DNA of 64,000 nucleotides. Origin: Merdiplasma sp905207905 (GTDB lineage: Bacteria > Bacillota > Clostridia > Lachnospirales > Lachnospiraceae). A program made the position numbers and the translations under genes. The notes under the pieces are model-generated. The model saw only the letters and a program-made list of their open reading frames with translations. It had not been told where the DNA came from and did not search any database. Shown piece after piece: positions 40,806-48,430 of the stretch (position 1 is the first letter of the stretch; every line of letters begins with the position of its first letter). Location: contig CABRXX010000006.1 of assembly GCA_902475025.1 (NCBI GenBank), forward strand, positions 6,063 to 70,062, in the 5' to 3' direction.

Positions 40806-40834
40806 CATAATGTAGTATTTATTACTACGTTATG
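40806..40834. promoter_or_regulatory. Dyad upstream of the DegV gene
   Basis: CATAATGTAGTA (40806-40817) and TACTACGTTATG (40823-40834) are complementary at 11 of 12 positions with a 5-base centre. A possible -10 (TATCAT, 40803-40808) overlaps its edge. It ends 30 bases before the DegV start and looks like an operator. Confidence 0.5.
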
Positions 40835-40864
40835 AAATCTGAATATTAAATCCTGGAGGTTATT

Positions 40865-41704
40865 ATGAAATACAGAGTTGTGGTGGATAGTTGCGGTGAA
40901 CTGACGGAGGAGATGAAGCGGGATGAACATTTTGTTTCTGCTCCTCTGACTATGCAGTTGGATGAATATGATTTTGTGGATGACGAGAGTTTTGATCAGG
41001 CAGACTTTCTGCGAAAGACTGCGGCCAGCCCAAACTGTCCGAAATCTGCTTGTCCCTCGCCGGAGTTTTATCAGAAGGCATACGACTGTGGTGCAGAGCA
41101 TATCTATGCAGTTACGCTATCCGCAGAACTCAGTGGGTCCTATAACAGCGCTGAGCTGGGAAAAAATCTGTTTCTGGAGGAGCACCCAGAAGCGAAGATC
41201 CATGTGTTTAATTCCCGCTCCGCTTCTGTGGGAGAGACCCTGATTGCCCTGAAGATTCGGGAGTGTGAGGAAGCAGGCATGAGCTTCGAAACTGTGGTAG
41301 AAACGGTTGAGCGCTTTATTGCAGGAGAGAATACCTGGTTTGTGTTGGAAACATTGGAGACGCTGCGAAAGAACGGCCGGTTGAGCAACGTGAAGGCTAT
41401 GGTGGCCAATGTGCTGAAGATCAAACCGGTGATGGTATCCACTCCGGAAGGAAATATTGCCCAGCTGGATCAGGCCAGAGGAATTAACAAAGCGCTTATC
41501 AAGATGGTAAACTATATTGCAGAGACTGCGGAAGATCCGGAAAACCGCATTCTGGCTATCGCTCACTGCAACTGTAGGGAGCGGGCCATGATGGTGAGAG
41601 ATGCGCTGCTGGAAAAGATGAAAGTGAAAGATGTGTTTGTACTGGATACTGCAGGAATCAGTACGATGTATGCCAATGACGGAGGCGTCATTGTGGCGAT
41701 CTAA
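40865..41704 (+). CDS. DegV-family fatty-acid-binding protein
   Basis: A 279-residue DegV/FakB-like protein. It begins YRVVVDSCGELT and contains the binding-loop signature SAELSGSYNSAE, with KNGRLSNVKAMVANVLKIKPV in the middle (pieces: KNGRLSNVKAMV; NVLKIKPV) and a C-terminal DTAGISTMYANDGG. DegV proteins hold a fatty acid and, as FakB, deliver it to the kinase FakA for phospholipid synthesis. No fakA is nearby. CTGGAGG lies just upstream of the ATG. Confidence 0.92.
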   Translation: MKYRVVVDSCGELTEEMKRDEHFVSAPLTMQLDEYDFVDDESFDQADFLRKTAASPNCPKSACPSPEFYQKAYDCGAEHIYAVTLSAELSGSYNSAELGKNLFLEEHPEAKIHVFNSRSASVGETLIALKIRECEEAGMSFETVVETVERFIAGENTWFVLETLETLRKNGRLSNVKAMVANVLKIKPVMVSTPEGNIAQLDQARGINKALIKMVNYIAETAEDPENRILAIAHCNCRERAMMVRDALLEKMKVKDVFVLDTAGISTMYANDGGVIVAI

Positions 41705-42031
41705 GTTACGGTGCTGCTTTTCAAAGCTGTTGTTTGAGAAAAAAATTCCCTGTACATTTCCCACAGTTCCCTTCTGTAAATAATGGATAAACTTGTGAAA
41801 GGTGTCGGAAAATGACGAAAATTGGCGGTTTTCACCGAGAATTTTGGATGCTTTTCCGATGAGAAGTGTGGAAGTTGGCGAATATAACCAATAAAATCTT
41901 AAGATTTTCAATGAAAAGCGAAAAATATTCTATGTTTTATTTTGACAAGATTGTGTAGAATGTCAATATCAAGAGACGGAACGGACGAGAGTCCGAAGAA
42001 AAAGTCCGTACAGAAGGGAGAAAATGATACT
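41705..42031 (+). promoter_or_regulatory. Regulatory region of the galactose-type transporter
   Basis: The 327-base gap has no gene. It contains a perfect 16-bp palindrome (AAAATCTTAAGATTTT, 41893-41908) and a perfect -35 TTGACA (41942-41947), repeated inverted as TGTCAA at 41961-41966. The -10 is ambiguous (AATATC at 17-base spacing, or TAGAAT at 41956). An AAGGGAG ribosome site ends the region. The palindrome, 33 bases before the -35, is a candidate activator site. Confidence 0.55.
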
Positions 42032-43267
42032 ATGATGAAACGCGCATTAGCACTGACAATGGCAGCTGTTATGGGTCTTTCTATGACTGCATTTGCTGAA
42101 GGAGAGGTAGCCAACAAGGATAAGCCACTGGTATGGTACAACCGTCAGCCTTCCAACAGCTCCACTGGAGAATTGGATATGGCAGCTTTGAACTTCAATG
42201 AAAATACTTACTATGTAGGTTTTGATGCAAACCAGGGTGCAGAACTGCAGGGTGTTATGGTTCTGGATTACATCAAAGCACATATCAGCGAGATCGACCG
42301 CAACGGCGACGGAACCATCGGTTATGTTCTGGCAATCGGAGATATCGGACATAACGATTCCATCGCACGTACAAGAGGCGTTCGTAAAGCTCTTGGAACC
42401 GGCGTTGACAAAGATGGCAACATCAACAGTGATCCGGTAGGAACCAACACCGATGGATCTGCTACTGCAGTGCAGGATGGTTCTCTGGAAGTTGACGGAA
42501 CTACTTATGTAGTGCGTGAGCTGGCTTCTCAGGAGATGAAGAACTCCGCAGGTGCTACCTGGGATGCAGCTACTGCTGGTAACGCAATCGGAACCTGGTC
42601 TTCCTCTTTCGGCGATCAGATTGATGTAGTAGTTTCCAATAATGATGGTATGGGAATGTCCATGTTCAACGCATGGTCCAAAGACAACAAGGTTCCCACC
42701 TTCGGTTACGATGCAAACAGTGACGCAGTAGCAGCAATCGCAGAGGGCTACGGCGGAACCATCAGCCAGCATGCAGACGTTCAGGCTTACCTGACTCTTC
42801 GTGTTCTGCGTAACGCTCTGGACGGCGTAGATATCGATACTGGTATTGGTACTGCAGATGACGCTGGCAACGTTCTTAGCGAAGACGTATATGTATACAA
42901 CGAAGAGCAGCGTTCCTACTACGCATTGAACGTAGCTGTTACCGCTGACAACTATCAGGATTTCACAGACTCCACCAAGGTTTACGAGCCTGTATCCAAC
43001 CAGCTTGATGAGGCAGCTCATCCCGCTAAGAAGGTATGGCTGAACATCTACAACGCAGCAGATAACTTCCTGAGCGCTACTTATCAGCCGCTGCTTCAGA
43101 ACTACGATGACCTGCTGAACCTGGACGTTGAGTACATCGGCGGTGACGGACAGACTGAGTCCAACATCACTAACCGTCTGGGCAACCCCAGCCAGTATGA
43201 TGCATTCGCAATCAACATGGTTAAGACCGACAACGCAGCTTCCTATACATCTCTGCTTAGTCAGTAA
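42032..43267 (+). CDS. Galactose-type binding protein, circularly permuted MglB
   Basis: A 411-residue exported protein (signal residues 1-22, TAFA before the cut; no lipobox). It aligns with MglB in two blocks in the wrong order. Residues 28-320 match the part of MglB from its PVVFFNKEPS strand to the C-terminus: KPLVWYNRQPS, NTYYVGFDANQGAELQG, the calcium loop DRNGDGTIG, GHNDSIART, VVVSNNDGMGM, VPTFGYDANSD. Residues 333-411 match the MglB N-terminus: WLNIYNAADNFLS ... YDAFAINMVKTDNAA. Most known sugar-contact positions are kept across both blocks: D344, F346, N37, then the His-x-Asp-x-x-x-Arg, Trp, Asn and Asp positions; the E. coli N256 position reads Q. The transporter genes follow. Glucose/galactose as ligand is inferred. 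Confidence 0.82.
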   Translation: MMKRALALTMAAVMGLSMTAFAEGEVANKDKPLVWYNRQPSNSSTGELDMAALNFNENTYYVGFDANQGAELQGVMVLDYIKAHISEIDRNGDGTIGYVLAIGDIGHNDSIARTRGVRKALGTGVDKDGNINSDPVGTNTDGSATAVQDGSLEVDGTTYVVRELASQEMKNSAGATWDAATAGNAIGTWSSSFGDQIDVVVSNNDGMGMSMFNAWSKDNKVPTFGYDANSDAVAAIAEGYGGTISQHADVQAYLTLRVLRNALDGVDIDTGIGTADDAGNVLSEDVYVYNEEQRSYYALNVAVTADNYQDFTDSTKVYEPVSNQLDEAAHPAKKVWLNIYNAADNFLSATYQPLLQNYDDLLNLDVEYIGGDGQTESNITNRLGNPSQYDAFAINMVKTDNAASYTSLLSQ

Positions 43268-43297
43268 TTATTACAGAAACAATAAAGAGGTACAGAT

Positions 43298-43325
43298 TAT
43301 TAGGGAGAAGAAATTCTCCCTAATA
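43298..43325 (+). other. Hairpin between the binding-protein and ATPase genes
   Basis: TATTAGGGAGAA (43298-43309) pairs perfectly with TTCTCCCTAATA (43314-43325) around a GAAA tetraloop. Only a weak T run follows. It probably stabilises the upstream mRNA or limits read-through so that the binding protein is made in excess over the ATPase and permease. Confidence 0.75.
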
Positions 43326-43381
43326 GTTTGTTAAGGGAATCTAGAGAAAATTATAAATCTACTGATACAGGAGTAAAAATA

Positions 43382-44890
43382 ATGGCAGATAAGAAAAGTG
43401 AAAATATCTTATCAATACGCGGAATGTGTAAATCCTTCGGCAGAAACCGGGTTCTGGATCACATCAATCTGAATGTGAAACGGGGAACGGTTATGGGACT
43501 GATGGGTGAGAACGGAGCTGGAAAGTCAACCATGATGAAATGTCTTTTCGGTACGTACCAGAAAGACGAGGGAACCATCATCCTGGATGGAAAAGAAGTA
43601 AGTTTTTCAGGCCCCAAGGATGCGCTGGAGAACGGCATCGCCATGGTACACCAGGAGCTGAATCAGTGTCTTGAACGGAATGTAATGGATAATCTGTTTT
43701 TGGGCCGTTACCCGTTAAATTCCATGGGCGTAGTTGATGAGGGAAGAATGAAAAAAGAGGCGTCTGAGCTGTTCCGTAAGCTGGGTATGACCGTAAATCT
43801 GACACAGCCTATGCGGAATATGTCGGTATCTCAGCGTCAGATGTGCGAGATTGCAAAGGCAATTTCCTATAATGCAAAAGTGATTGTTCTGGACGAGCCC
43901 ACTTCCTCCCTGACGGTACAGGAGGTTGATAAGCTCTTTGAGATGATGAGAATGCTGAAGGAGCAGGGAATTGCTCTCATCTACATTTCTCATAAGATGG
44001 ATGAGATTTTTGAGATCTGCGATGAGATCTCCGTACTGCGTGACGGTAACCTGGTAATGACCAAATCCTCCAAGGAGACGGACATGAATGAGCTGATTGC
44101 AGCCATGGTTGGACGTTCTCTGGAAAATCGGTTCCCACCGGTAGACAATACTCCGGGAGATGTGATTTTGTCCGTTCAGCATCTGTCCACCAAATTCGAG
44201 CCTCATTTGCAGGATATCACCTTTGATGTAAAAGAAGGAGAGATCTTCGGACTGTACGGCTTGGTAGGCGCCGGACGTACAGAGCTTTTGGAGACCATCT
44301 TCGGTGTTCGTACCAGAGCGGCAGGCCGGGTATATTATAATGGACGTCTGATGAACTTTGACAGTGCAAGAGACGCTATGGAGCATGGGTTTGCCATGAT
44401 CACAGAAGAGCGTAAGGCGAATGGACTGTTTTTAAAGGGGGATCTGACCTTTAATACCACCATTGCCAATCTGAGTCAGTATATGTCCGGAGTAGCGCTG
44501 TCTGATACTAAGATGACAAAGGCAACTGCCAGTGAGATCAAGATCATGCATACGAAATGTATGGGACCGGAAGATATGATTACAAGCCTTTCCGGCGGTA
44601 ATCAGCAGAAAGTCATCTTTGGTAAATGGCTGGAGCGCAGTCCCAATGTGTTTATGATGGACGAGCCTACCCGAGGCATTGATGTTGGTGCAAAGTATGA
44701 GATTTACGAGCTGATCATCCAGATGGCGAAACAGGGAAAGACCATCATTGTGGTTTCCTCTGAGATGCCGGAGATCCTGGGAATTACCAACCGGATCGGC
44801 GTTATGTCCAACGGACATCTTTCCGGTATTGTAAATACCAAGGAGACAAATCAGGAAGAACTTTTAAGACTCAGCGCAAAATACCTATAA
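43382..44890 (+). CDS. mglA: Galactose/methyl-galactoside-type ABC ATPase
   Basis: A 502-residue duplicated ATPase. The start at 43382 follows AGGAGTAAAAATA. First half: Walker A GENGAGKST, QLNQCLERNVMDNLFLGRYP-type Q-loop region (seen as HQELNQCLERNVMD), signature variant MSVSQRQMCEI, Walker B VIVLDEPTSSL. Second half: GLVGAGRTE, LSGGNQQKVIFGKWL and VFMMDEPTRGIDVGA. It energises uptake with the permease at 44909. Spacing to that gene is 18 bases with GGGAGAAAG upstream of its start. Confidence 0.93.
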   Translation: MADKKSENILSIRGMCKSFGRNRVLDHINLNVKRGTVMGLMGENGAGKSTMMKCLFGTYQKDEGTIILDGKEVSFSGPKDALENGIAMVHQELNQCLERNVMDNLFLGRYPLNSMGVVDEGRMKKEASELFRKLGMTVNLTQPMRNMSVSQRQMCEIAKAISYNAKVIVLDEPTSSLTVQEVDKLFEMMRMLKEQGIALIYISHKMDEIFEICDEISVLRDGNLVMTKSSKETDMNELIAAMVGRSLENRFPPVDNTPGDVILSVQHLSTKFEPHLQDITFDVKEGEIFGLYGLVGAGRTELLETIFGVRTRAAGRVYYNGRLMNFDSARDAMEHGFAMITEERKANGLFLKGDLTFNTTIANLSQYMSGVALSDTKMTKATASEIKIMHTKCMGPEDMITSLSGGNQQKVIFGKWLERSPNVFMMDEPTRGIDVGAKYEIYELIIQMAKQGKTIIVVSSEMPEILGITNRIGVMSNGHLSGIVNTKETNQEELLRLSAKYL

Positions 44891-44908
44891 TGAGGGAGAA
44901 AGATTATT

Positions 44909-46564
44909 ATGGCAAATGGAAATGGTAAGATTCTGACAGTTGAGCAGGAACAGAAACTGCGTCAGCCCATTGAAGATTATGTCGGAAAAATTCAGGCAAA
45001 GATTGACAGCCTCAGAGCGGATGGCACTGATAAAGTGGTGGCGATTCAGAACAAAATGGATTCTGTAAAGAGAGACCGCACACTGACCTCTTCGGAAAAA
45101 GAGTCTGCAAAAGCAACGCTGCAGAGCGAGCTGCAGAAGGCAAAATCTGTGGAAGCTGCCAACAAAAATGAAGTTTCAAAATTAATTGGGGATGCGGAAA
45201 ACTACCTCAAAGCACATTTCGACAAAGAGTACTATCAGCCGGTGAAAGAGAGCTGCGAGCAGGAAAAAGCCCGGGCGAAAGCCAAGTATGAGGAAAATGT
45301 AGCAAAGTTAAATAAAGAGCATCAGGATAATCTGGCGAAGCTCTCCAATCATCAGGAGATCAAGGATGAGAAGTATGTACATAAAAACAGACTTTTTGAT
45401 GCCAAGATGACCTATGAGAAAGAGCTTCAGGAGATCAAGGACAGAAGGCATGCGGCATATACCTGGAAGTATCATATGATTGATCTGCTGCGTATGTCCA
45501 AGTTTACCTTTATGGAGAACCGGGCTCAGAAGTGGGAGAATTATAAGTACACCTTTAACCGCAGAGATTTCCTGCTGAAAAATGGTCTGTACATTGCCAT
45601 TGTTCTGATTTTCGTGGCTCTGTGCATCATCACACCCATTGTAAAGCATACACCGCTGTTGACCTATAATAATGTGCTGAACATCCTTCAGCAGGCATCA
45701 CCCCGTATGTTCCTGGCCCTTGGAGTTGCCGGACTGATCATGTTAGCTGGTACGGATCTTTCTATTGGCCGTATGGTTGGTATGGGTATGACTGCTGCTA
45801 CCATTATCATGCATCAGGGCAAGAATACCGGTGCTGTGTTTGGTCATGTATTTGATTTCACAGGACTTCCGGTGATCGTTCGCATGATTTTTGCACTGCT
45901 TGTGTGTATCGTACTGTGTACTTTCTTTACTTCCATTGCAGGTTTCTTCACTGCAAAATTCAAGATGCATCCTTTTATCTCCACCATGGCCAACATGCTG
46001 ATGATCTTCGGTCTTGTTACCTATGCGACCAAGGGTGTATCTTTCGGAGCTATTGAATCCAGCATTCCGGGAATGATTATCCCCAAGATTAACGGATTCC
46101 CCACGATTATCATCTGGGCAGTTGTAGCAGTGGTTATCGTATGGTTTATCTGGAATAAGACAACCTTTGGTAAATATCTGTATGCAGTGGGCGGAAATCC
46201 GGAAGCAGCTTCTGTATCCGGTATCTCTGTATTCAAGGTAACTATGGGTGCATTTATCCTGGCAGGTATTCTGTACGGTTTCGGCGCTTGGCTGGAGTGC
46301 GCAAGAATGTTCGGTTCCGGTTCAGCAGCTTACGGGCAGGGCTGGGAGACCGACGCGATCGCAGCCTGCGTAGTGGGAGGCGTATCCTTCACTGGTGGTA
46401 TTGGTAAGATTTCAGGTGTCGTAGTTGGTGTGCTGATCTTCACAGCCCTGACATACTCCCTGACAATTCTTGGTATTGATACTAACCTGCAGTTTGTATT
46501 CTCCGGTATCATTATTCTGGTAGCTGTTACACTTGACTGTCTGAAATATGTACAGAAGAAGTAA
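44909..46564 (+). CDS. mglC: Galactose-type ABC permease with a long N-terminal coiled-coil extension
   Basis: A 551-residue protein; typical permeases of this family have about 320-340 residues. The extra 225 residues are highly charged and helical, with coiled-coil character (AKATLQSELQKAKSVEAANK; CEQEKARAKAKYEENVAKL; MTYEKELQEIKDRRHA). They end at the first membrane segment (LYIAIVLIFVALCIITPIV, about 227-245). The permease core then has GVAGLIMLAGTDLSIGRMVG, the coupling loop GGNPEAASVSGISVFK and GWETDAIAACVVGGVSF. By the usual topology the extension is cytoplasmic and so lies next to the ATPase. It may gate or scaffold the transporter. No in-frame stop or second start with a ribosome site suggests two genes. 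Confidence 0.88.
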   Translation: MANGNGKILTVEQEQKLRQPIEDYVGKIQAKIDSLRADGTDKVVAIQNKMDSVKRDRTLTSSEKESAKATLQSELQKAKSVEAANKNEVSKLIGDAENYLKAHFDKEYYQPVKESCEQEKARAKAKYEENVAKLNKEHQDNLAKLSNHQEIKDEKYVHKNRLFDAKMTYEKELQEIKDRRHAAYTWKYHMIDLLRMSKFTFMENRAQKWENYKYTFNRRDFLLKNGLYIAIVLIFVALCIITPIVKHTPLLTYNNVLNILQQASPRMFLALGVAGLIMLAGTDLSIGRMVGMGMTAATIIMHQGKNTGAVFGHVFDFTGLPVIVRMIFALLVCIVLCTFFTSIAGFFTAKFKMHPFISTMANMLMIFGLVTYATKGVSFGAIESSIPGMIIPKINGFPTIIIWAVVAVVIVWFIWNKTTFGKYLYAVGGNPEAASVSGISVFKVTMGAFILAGILYGFGAWLECARMFGSGSAAYGQGWETDAIAACVVGGVSFTGGIGKISGVVVGVLIFTALTYSLTILGIDTNLQFVFSGIIILVAVTLDCLKYVQKK

Positions 46565-46611
46565 TGGATTGCCAGGTCTGGTGAATTGAAGACTTTATAA
46601 GTTCTCTTAAG

Positions 46612-46677
46612 GAGAGCTGTTGTAAAATGAATGAGAGGTGTTTGTTTTCCCTCTTCTTTTACAGCAGCTCTCTTTTT
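46612..46677 (+). terminator. Terminator after the transporter genes
   Basis: GAGAGCTGTTGTAAAA (46612-46627) pairs with TTTTACAGCAGCTCTC (46657-46672), one G-U pair, followed by TTTTT. Confidence 0.92.
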
Positions 46678-46684
46678 CCAGCAG

Positions 46685-46713
46685 TTTACAATTATTTTAC
46701 CATTTGATATAAT
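46685..46713 (+). promoter_or_regulatory. Promoter of the two-component operon
   Basis: TTTACA (46685-46690) and TATAAT (46708-46713) with 17-base spacing and an extended TGA before the -10. Confidence 0.75.
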
Positions 46714-46795
46714 AGTAACAATCAGTGGACATAGTACAGTTATAACAAGAATGTCTGAGAAAATAAGAACGAAAAGAAACGATGATGGGGGAAAC

Positions 46796-48430
46796 ATGGG
46801 CGGAGAGCAGACTATAGCGGCAGATCGTTACACAGTGCTTTTAGTGGATGATGAGGATGAAGTGATCCAGGTCATTATGAAGAAAATAGATTGGAAGAGT
46901 TTGGGATTCACGGTGATCGGATACGCTAATAACGGGGTAAAGGCGTTGGAGATGGTGGAGGAATTTCAGCCGGATGTGGTGATGACAGATATTAAGATGC
47001 CCTATATGGATGGTATGGAACTGGCAGGCCGCATCAAGATTGAATTTCCTACAACAAAGATTTTATTGTTTACAGGCTTTGATGAATTTGAGTATGCCAA
47101 AGAGGCGGTTCATCTGGAGGTGGAGGAGTATATTCTCAAACCGGTCAATTCAGTGGAACTGACCAAGGTATTTGCCCAGCTAAAGGAGAAGCTGGATCAG
47201 GAGATCAGCGAAAAGCGCAATGTGGAGACGCTGCAGAATTATTATCTGGAGTCCCTTCCTTTCCTGAGAAGTAATTTTTATATTACGCTTATTGAGGGAC
47301 GAATTGATGAGAAAGAGCTGGAAAAATATCTTTCAGATTACCAGATCTCATTGCCGGGTCCTTTTTACTGCTGTCTTTTAATTCATACCTCGTCCAGCCA
47401 GGTTCCCAAAGAGATGACGCCTCTGCTGCTGGCTGCATCTGTACAAAAGCAGGTGGAAGAACGGCTGGTGGGGCAGTGGCAGGCCAAAAGTTTTTCCTAC
47501 CTGGGGAATACGGTTCTGATCGCCCAGGTAAAGCATGAGGAGGCAGTTTCGGAGCTTACAGATGAGTGTGATCGTTTTTGCCGATATGTGCACCGGATCA
47601 TTGGTGCAGTGGTGACTGTCGGTATTGGGCAGGTGTGCAGAACAATTCCGGAATTGGCGGGTTCCTATCGGGGAGCCAGGGAAGCTCTCTACTATAGAAG
47701 TATTTATGGAGCCAACCGGGCTATCAATATCAAAGAGATCGTTCCCAAAGCTATGAATCAGAGCGTAAGCACAGGAGAAGCAGAGATGGGAAATCTCTTT
47801 AAAATGATTCGATTGGGAACTGGGCGGGAGGTGGAGGAAGCGGTGGAGCGGTACCTGAATGATATGGTCACTCCTATGCAGTCGCTGCCTCAGCATCATA
47901 TCCATGTGATGGAGATGGTGACGGCATTGTACCGGTTTTCCGCAAATAATGAGATACAGGAAGAGGAGGATCTGGGAGATATCCGCCAGCTTTATGGCAG
48001 GCTTGTGGAGCTGGAGCCGGAGGGGCTGAAAAAGTGGCTGGTTCGGATCTGCCTGGATTACAGAGAAAAACTGATCCGTTTGCGGAGCAGTTCCACAAAA
48101 TCTTTTGTTCAGAATGCGAAGGAATATGTGAGGAACAATTATGCAGATGAGGAGCTTTCACTGAACCAGATCTGCGATGCTCTGGGAGTATCCAATTCCT
48201 ATTTTTCTACGATCTTTAAGAAGGAAACGGGAAATTCTTTTATCGGATATCTTACAGAGTTTCGGATGGAGCAGGCCTCCAGGATGCTGATTGAGACGAA
48301 TGAAAAGAGCTATATTATAGCCCAGAAGGTGGGATATACGGATTCCAATTATTTCAGCTATGTATTTAAGCGGCAGTACGGCGTTTCACCTTCCAAATAC
48401 AGAACGGAGCATACAAAACGTGAAAAGTAA
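46796..48430 (+). CDS. YesN-type response regulator with AraC DNA-binding domain
   Basis: A 544-residue regulator. The start at 46796 is preceded by GATGGGGG; a second candidate ATG lies at 46751. Residues 13-130 form a receiver domain with VDDE (17-20), the phospho-acceptor Asp65 in MTDIKMPYMDG and the lysine in EYILKPVNS. A helical middle follows, and the C-terminal 100 residues are an AraC-type double helix-turn-helix (ELSLNQICDALGVSNSYFST; YIIAQKVGYTDSNYFSYVFK). It should bind DNA upstream of sugar transport genes when phosphorylated by the kinase at 48420. The two genes overlap by 11 bases. Confidence 0.93.
   Translation: MGGEQTIAADRYTVLLVDDEDEVIQVIMKKIDWKSLGFTVIGYANNGVKALEMVEEFQPDVVMTDIKMPYMDGMELAGRIKIEFPTTKILLFTGFDEFEYAKEAVHLEVEEYILKPVNSVELTKVFAQLKEKLDQEISEKRNVETLQNYYLESLPFLRSNFYITLIEGRIDEKELEKYLSDYQISLPGPFYCCLLIHTSSSQVPKEMTPLLLAASVQKQVEERLVGQWQAKSFSYLGNTVLIAQVKHEEAVSELTDECDRFCRYVHRIIGAVVTVGIGQVCRTIPELAGSYRGAREALYYRSIYGANRAINIKEIVPKAMNQSVSTGEAEMGNLFKMIRLGTGREVEEAVERYLNDMVTPMQSLPQHHIHVMEMVTALYRFSANNEIQEEEDLGDIRQLYGRLVELEPEGLKKWLVRICLDYREKLIRLRSSSTKSFVQNAKEYVRNNYADEELSLNQICDALGVSNSYFSTIFKKETGNSFIGYLTEFRMEQASRMLIETNEKSYIIAQKVGYTDSNYFSYVFKRQYGVSPSKYRTEHTKREK

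Noticed and set aside
41942..42031. Thirty extra N-terminal residues on the permuted MglB
   Set aside because: They would precede the signal peptide; a ribosome site just before 42032 and a normal signal sequence support the later start.
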